A DNA stretch of 64,000 bases from Ancylobacter sp. WKF20 (GTDB taxonomy: Bacteria; Pseudomonadota; Alphaproteobacteria; Rhizobiales; Xanthobacteraceae), in NCBI RefSeq assembly GCF_029760895.1, contig NZ_CP121679.1, positions 2,294,001-2,358,000 of the forward strand, read 5' to 3'. Position 1 is the stretch's first letter; each line of letters opens with the position of its first letter. The position numbers and the translations under genes were made by a program. Below the pieces are notes generated by a model that made no database searches, had not been told where the DNA came from, and worked only from the letters and a program-made list of their open reading frames with translations. Of the stretch, positions 61,098-64,000 are shown one piece after another.

Positions 61098-61275
61098 CCA
61101 ACTGCAAGCACAAGCACAGCGTATTCCTTCAGATGCCGCGCAGCTCACATGGTGCCAGCCACAGGCCGTCTTAGGTCAAACCCGACGCCTGAAGCTAGGC
61201 ACGCTTACTTCTATGCTCGAAGCCGTGCGGGAGAAGTCGCTATCACAGCGGCAATCGGCACTGACCGCGAAGAAA

Positions 61276-61893
61276 CTAGGAAGAAGGGGGCGCGTTCACC
61301 CATAGAATAGAGGCCACCTTGCTGCCGCTATTCGAGAACCGATGGGCGATGTCGCTGTCGAAGGCAAAGCAGTCACCCGCGTTCAGCACGTAGCTCTTGT
61401 CGCCGATTTCCAGCTCCATCGAGCCGGAAACCACATAACCGACCTCCTGCCCATGATGGGAATAAGGCTCGTCTCCCGAACTCGCGCCGGGGTCGAGATT
61501 GACGAGAAAGGCCTTCAGCCGCGAGGCGGCGGGAGGGGTGATGATGATCTTCTCGAGGCCACGATTATTGATCAGCAGCTGGCCCCGGCCGGAGCGGGTC
61601 ACGAACGGATCGTCGCCGCCGCCCGAGGCCGCGGGATCGAGAAGCCATGCAGGTGATACGCCGAGCGCCGTACCCAGCCCGAACAGGGTTCGCACGGTCG
61701 GCGATGTCAGTCCCCGCTCAATCTGCGACAGTGTACCGATCGACAGGCCCGTCTTCTCCGAAAGTTGGGTCAGCGTGAGGCCGCTGGACAGCCGCAACGC
61801 CTTGATCCGGCGTCCGACCTCGCGCTGCACCGTGTCGATTTCGCGCTCGTTCCGCGCGGACGGCGAGATCGGTTCGGCTGTTTCCTGGGTCAT
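61276..61893 (-). CDS. XRE-family regulator with C-terminal cupin
   Basis: A 205-residue regulator. Helix-turn-helix at about 29-80 (IKALRLSSGLTLTQLSEKTGLSIGTLSQIERGLTSPTVRTL), then a cupin sensor domain at about 125-200 (YSHHGQEVGYVVSGSMELEIGDKSYVLNAGDCFAFDSDIAHRF). This is the PuuR-like architecture common beside amine and amino-acid catabolic genes. It precedes the oxidase-like pair by 43 bases on the opposite transcription order (both minus; it lies downstream of them). Likely local regulator of those oxidases. Confidence 0.9.
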   Translation of the reverse strand: MTQETAEPISPSARNEREIDTVQREVGRRIKALRLSSGLTLTQLSEKTGLSIGTLSQIERGLTSPTVRTLFGLGTALGVSPAWLLDPAASGGGDDPFVTRSGRGQLLINNRGLEKIIITPPAASRLKAFLVNLDPGASSGDEPYSHHGQEVGYVVSGSMELEIGDKSYVLNAGDCFAFDSDIAHRFSNSGSKVASILWVNAPPSS

Positions 61894-61936
61894 AGGCTTC
61901 CTCGGCAGAAGGGAAAGAACAGCGAAGCGCCAGTGA

Positions 61937-63097
61937 TCAGAGCACGATTGCGGGGTCTTTCAACGGCTTGCCACGAGCGAACCGGTCGATGGCAAAAGGA
62001 GCGATCCGGCTGTCAATGTCTCCCCTGGCAATCGCCCGCGCGAGAAGTACTCCGGTTCCCGGACCACCGGCCCAGCCATAGGACCAGCCGGCGCTAAACC
62101 ACAGATCCTTGAGATCTGGATGCTCGCCGATCAAGGGAGCATAGTCGGGCGTGGCGTGGATCAGCCCGGCCCAATGCCGCAGCACGCGCAGCGTGCGCAG
62201 CCGGGGAAACAGGCGCGCATAGACAGCGGCCGTTTGCGCCAGCACGGGAAGATCGGTGCTGAGGCTCATCCGCGGGCGCTCGGGCACCTCCGTGCCACCA
62301 ACCACCTCGCCGCGACCGGTCTGATGCATGTAGCAGAGGCTGTCGATCAGCGCGATGGCTTGCCGGATGAGCGGGCGCACCGGCTCGAGTGCCATGGCCT
62401 CGATGCGCATGCCGAAACCGGGAAGCGTCACTCCCGCCAGAGCGGCCACCTCCGGATTGTGGCCGCCAGCGGCCACCATCACGCTGTCCGCCTCAATGCG
62501 ATGATCGCCCACCCTGACGGCGGCGACCCGCCCCCCGGTGCGCTCGATGCCCGTGACCGGCGTGCGGTAGCGCACCATGATGCCACGGTCCTCGCAGGCG
62601 TGACGCAGCGCCTTCATCGCGGCATGATGAGGGGCGACGCCTCCGTCCGGCAGCATCAGCGCGCACTTCACCTGTCGCCCGTCGATTGCCGGCAGCACCT
62701 CGGTAATGCGCGCGCCACGGACCATCTCATTACGAACGCCATATTGGCGGTGAATGCCGGTGATGGATTGGAGCATGTCGGCCGTGCGGTCGGTCTCCGC
62801 TACCATCATGTAGCCCCGCCGGGTGAACATGGCGTTGTGGCCGAGGGTGCGCGAGAGGGTCTGCCACGCCTGGTTGGAGTACTGGAACAGGCCGGTCCAT
62901 TCCGGCGTGCCAAAGCCACCGCGGATCAGCGTGCCGTTGCGGCCGGACGCGCCGCCCTGCCAGTAGCCGGCATCGAGCACCACAACACCGGAGACGCCGA
63001 GCTCCGCGAGATTGAACGCGCAGGCCAGGCCCTGGATGCCTCCGCCTATGATGACGACGGACGCCTTGGAGGGAAGACCGAGGGAAGAGGTGCTCAT
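61937..63097 (-). CDS. FAD-dependent oxidoreductase, SoxB/OoxB/HcnC-like beta subunit
   Basis: A 386-residue DAO-family flavoenzyme starting at 63097, where ATGA overlaps the stop of the alpha-like gene. FAD motif VVIIGGGIQGLACAFNLAELG, then GGASGRNGTLIRGGFG; late HATPDYAPLIGEHPDLKDLWFSAGWSYGWAGGPGTGVLLA. Heteromeric relatives are sarcosine oxidase, opine oxidase and hydrogen cyanide synthase. With the next gene it should oxidise a secondary amine such as an N-alkyl amino acid; the exact substrate is open. Confidence 0.87.
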   Translation of the reverse strand: MSTSSLGLPSKASVVIIGGGIQGLACAFNLAELGVSGVVVLDAGYWQGGASGRNGTLIRGGFGTPEWTGLFQYSNQAWQTLSRTLGHNAMFTRRGYMMVAETDRTADMLQSITGIHRQYGVRNEMVRGARITEVLPAIDGRQVKCALMLPDGGVAPHHAAMKALRHACEDRGIMVRYRTPVTGIERTGGRVAAVRVGDHRIEADSVMVAAGGHNPEVAALAGVTLPGFGMRIEAMALEPVRPLIRQAIALIDSLCYMHQTGRGEVVGGTEVPERPRMSLSTDLPVLAQTAAVYARLFPRLRTLRVLRHWAGLIHATPDYAPLIGEHPDLKDLWFSAGWSYGWAGGPGTGVLLARAIARGDIDSRIAPFAIDRFARGKPLKDPAIVL

Positions 63098-64000
63098 CGG
63101 TCGGGCTCCACCAGTCCATGCAGGCCGGCGGCCTGCGCCACGGTGATGGCACGACGCGGCGCGCGGTGGCTGGGTCGTGGCACCGCCTGGGCCGCCTGCG
63201 GCGCCGCCTTGGCGACGACGGCGGCGAGCATCTCCCAGCAGGGAAAACCCTGGCACGGGCCCATGCCACAGGAGGTGAGCCGCTTCAGCACCTCGAGATC
63301 CGTCTCACCCTCGCGAATGCGATGCAGCACTTCGCCAACCGTCACATCCATGCAGGGGCAGACATAGGCATGCGCGTCGAGCCTCTCCGGCAGAATAATC
63401 GGGTCCGCCGCCCCGGCAGCATCCCCGATCACGGACACCGAAGATCCGCTGTCGCTGGAGGTGCCCAATTGGCCGAGTCCCTCGGCCATCGCCTGAAAAC
63501 CGAGACCAGGATCGGCGCGCCAGGGCCCGGCATGCACCAGGCAGTCACAGGCGATGCGACGGTCGAGAACCGCACCCGTCACTGTGTTGCGGCCGAGAAT
63601 GCTCTGCAGCTTTCCGACGGACGCCACGGCAACGACATTGGCTCCGGCGTCGTTCAGGCGCGCGGCAATCGCCGTCTCGGCTCCTGTGCCCACCACGACC
63701 ACGCGCCGCCCGAGTGCGACACCGGCATCGACCGCCAGCGACAGGGCGAAATGCGCGTCGATCACGCCGGGCAGGTGATTGCCCCTGACCAGCGGGGGAA
63801 TAGAGCGCCGACCAAGAGCCAGCACGGTGCGACCCGGAGTGAAGACGAGCGCGCCCTGCTGCGGATCGAACGGCGCCGCCGCGACAAGTCCGCCCTTTCG
63901 ATAGATGCCGAACACCTCCGTTCGGCCGAAGATTTGGACGCGCGGATCGAGCGCCGGTAGTTCCGCTCCACTCGCGCGGGCGAAACTGCCGGGTTCGAGC
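63094..64000 (-). CDS. FAD/[2Fe-2S] oxidoreductase, SoxA/OoxA/HcnB-like alpha subunit (partial)
   Basis: The frame is open from the window edge to the stop at 63094, so the N-terminus lies beyond 64000. Over 300 codons are visible. They include a pyridine-nucleotide-disulfide-type FAD domain part (GRRVVVVGTGAETAIAARL) and a C-terminal BFD-like [2Fe-2S] domain with CPC (in YVCPCMDVTVGEV) and CGMGPCQGFPC. This is the layout of opine oxidase A, HcnB and related proteins. It is coupled to the SoxB/OoxB-like gene by ATGA overlap. A GTG at 63915 is internal to the frame, not its start. Confidence 0.87.
   Translation of the reverse strand, partial: LEPGSFARASGAELPALDPRVQIFGRTEVFGIYRKGGLVAAAPFDPQQGALVFTPGRTVLALGRRSIPPLVRGNHLPGVIDAHFALSLAVDAGVALGRRVVVVGTGAETAIAARLNDAGANVVAVASVGKLQSILGRNTVTGAVLDRRIACDCLVHAGPWRADPGLGFQAMAEGLGQLGTSSDSGSSVSVIGDAAGAADPIILPERLDAHAYVCPCMDVTVGEVLHRIREGETDLEVLKRLTSCGMGPCQGFPCWEMLAAVVAKAAPQAAQAVPRPSHRAPRRAITVAQAAGLHGLVEPDR

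Overview
The window is 64 kb of high-GC DNA with dense, overlapping, operon-like genes. Codon use, Shine-Dalgarno sequences and gene content (many SsuABC/TauABC-type importers, FMN monooxygenases, a Liv-type importer, opine/sarcosine-oxidase-like pairs) suggest an alphaproteobacterium of the Hyphomicrobiales, perhaps Xanthobacteraceae. This is an inference from gene types, not from a marker gene. No rRNA, tRNA, CRISPR array or intact insertion sequence was seen.

Layout. (1) 1-6.0 kb: the tail of an upstream gene, a membrane-anchored hypothetical, a 56-residue coiled-coil protein, then a TetR regulator divergent from an RND efflux pair, with an 11-bp inverted repeat between them. (2) 6.0-11.8 kb: an SDR with a palindromic upstream region, a chimeric remnant made of two unrelated enzyme pieces, a 1268-residue autotransporter, and a scar holding a frameshifted chemotaxis-receptor fragment and an IS3-type transposase fragment. 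(3) 11.8-32.6 kb: an organosulfur-type scavenging island. It holds three SsuABC-like importers, four luciferase-like FMN monooxygenases, a DszC/SfnB-like flavoprotein, an AprAB-like flavoprotein/ferredoxin pair in one importer operon, a thiazoline-carboxylate hydrolase homologue, an MFS exporter and a GlxA-type AraC regulator beside a cysteine hydrolase. No flavin reductase was found. (4) 32.6-40.4 kb: a NarL-type two-component system followed by a MoxR/DUF58/DUF4381/two VWA/BatC-like/BatD-like operon, similar in composition to both bat and mxaRSACKL modules. (5) 40.6-64 kb: a catabolic cluster. It holds a Liv-type importer with an amine-oxidase-like flavoenzyme, a GntR/FCD regulator, a P5C-reductase-like protein, an acetoin-dehydrogenase-type E1/E2 operon with accessory enzymes, and a second operon of cupin, NadX-like dehydrogenase, alpha/beta hydrolase and a one-chain cobalamin-dependent mutase-like enzyme. 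A KstD-like flavoprotein, an XRE-cupin regulator and an opine/sarcosine-oxidase-like pair complete it.

The most interesting signal is the palindrome GTGTCGACAC. Perfect copies lie in three promoter regions of region 5 (46691, 54605, 59423) and a one-mismatch copy at 47528, in front of the GntR gene itself. This ties the importer, the dehydrogenase complex, the cobalamin enzyme operon and the flavoprotein into one probable regulon. The combination suggests an undescribed pathway for an imported amino-acid- or amine-like compound that passes through a B12-dependent rearrangement. The substrate cannot be read from the sequence.
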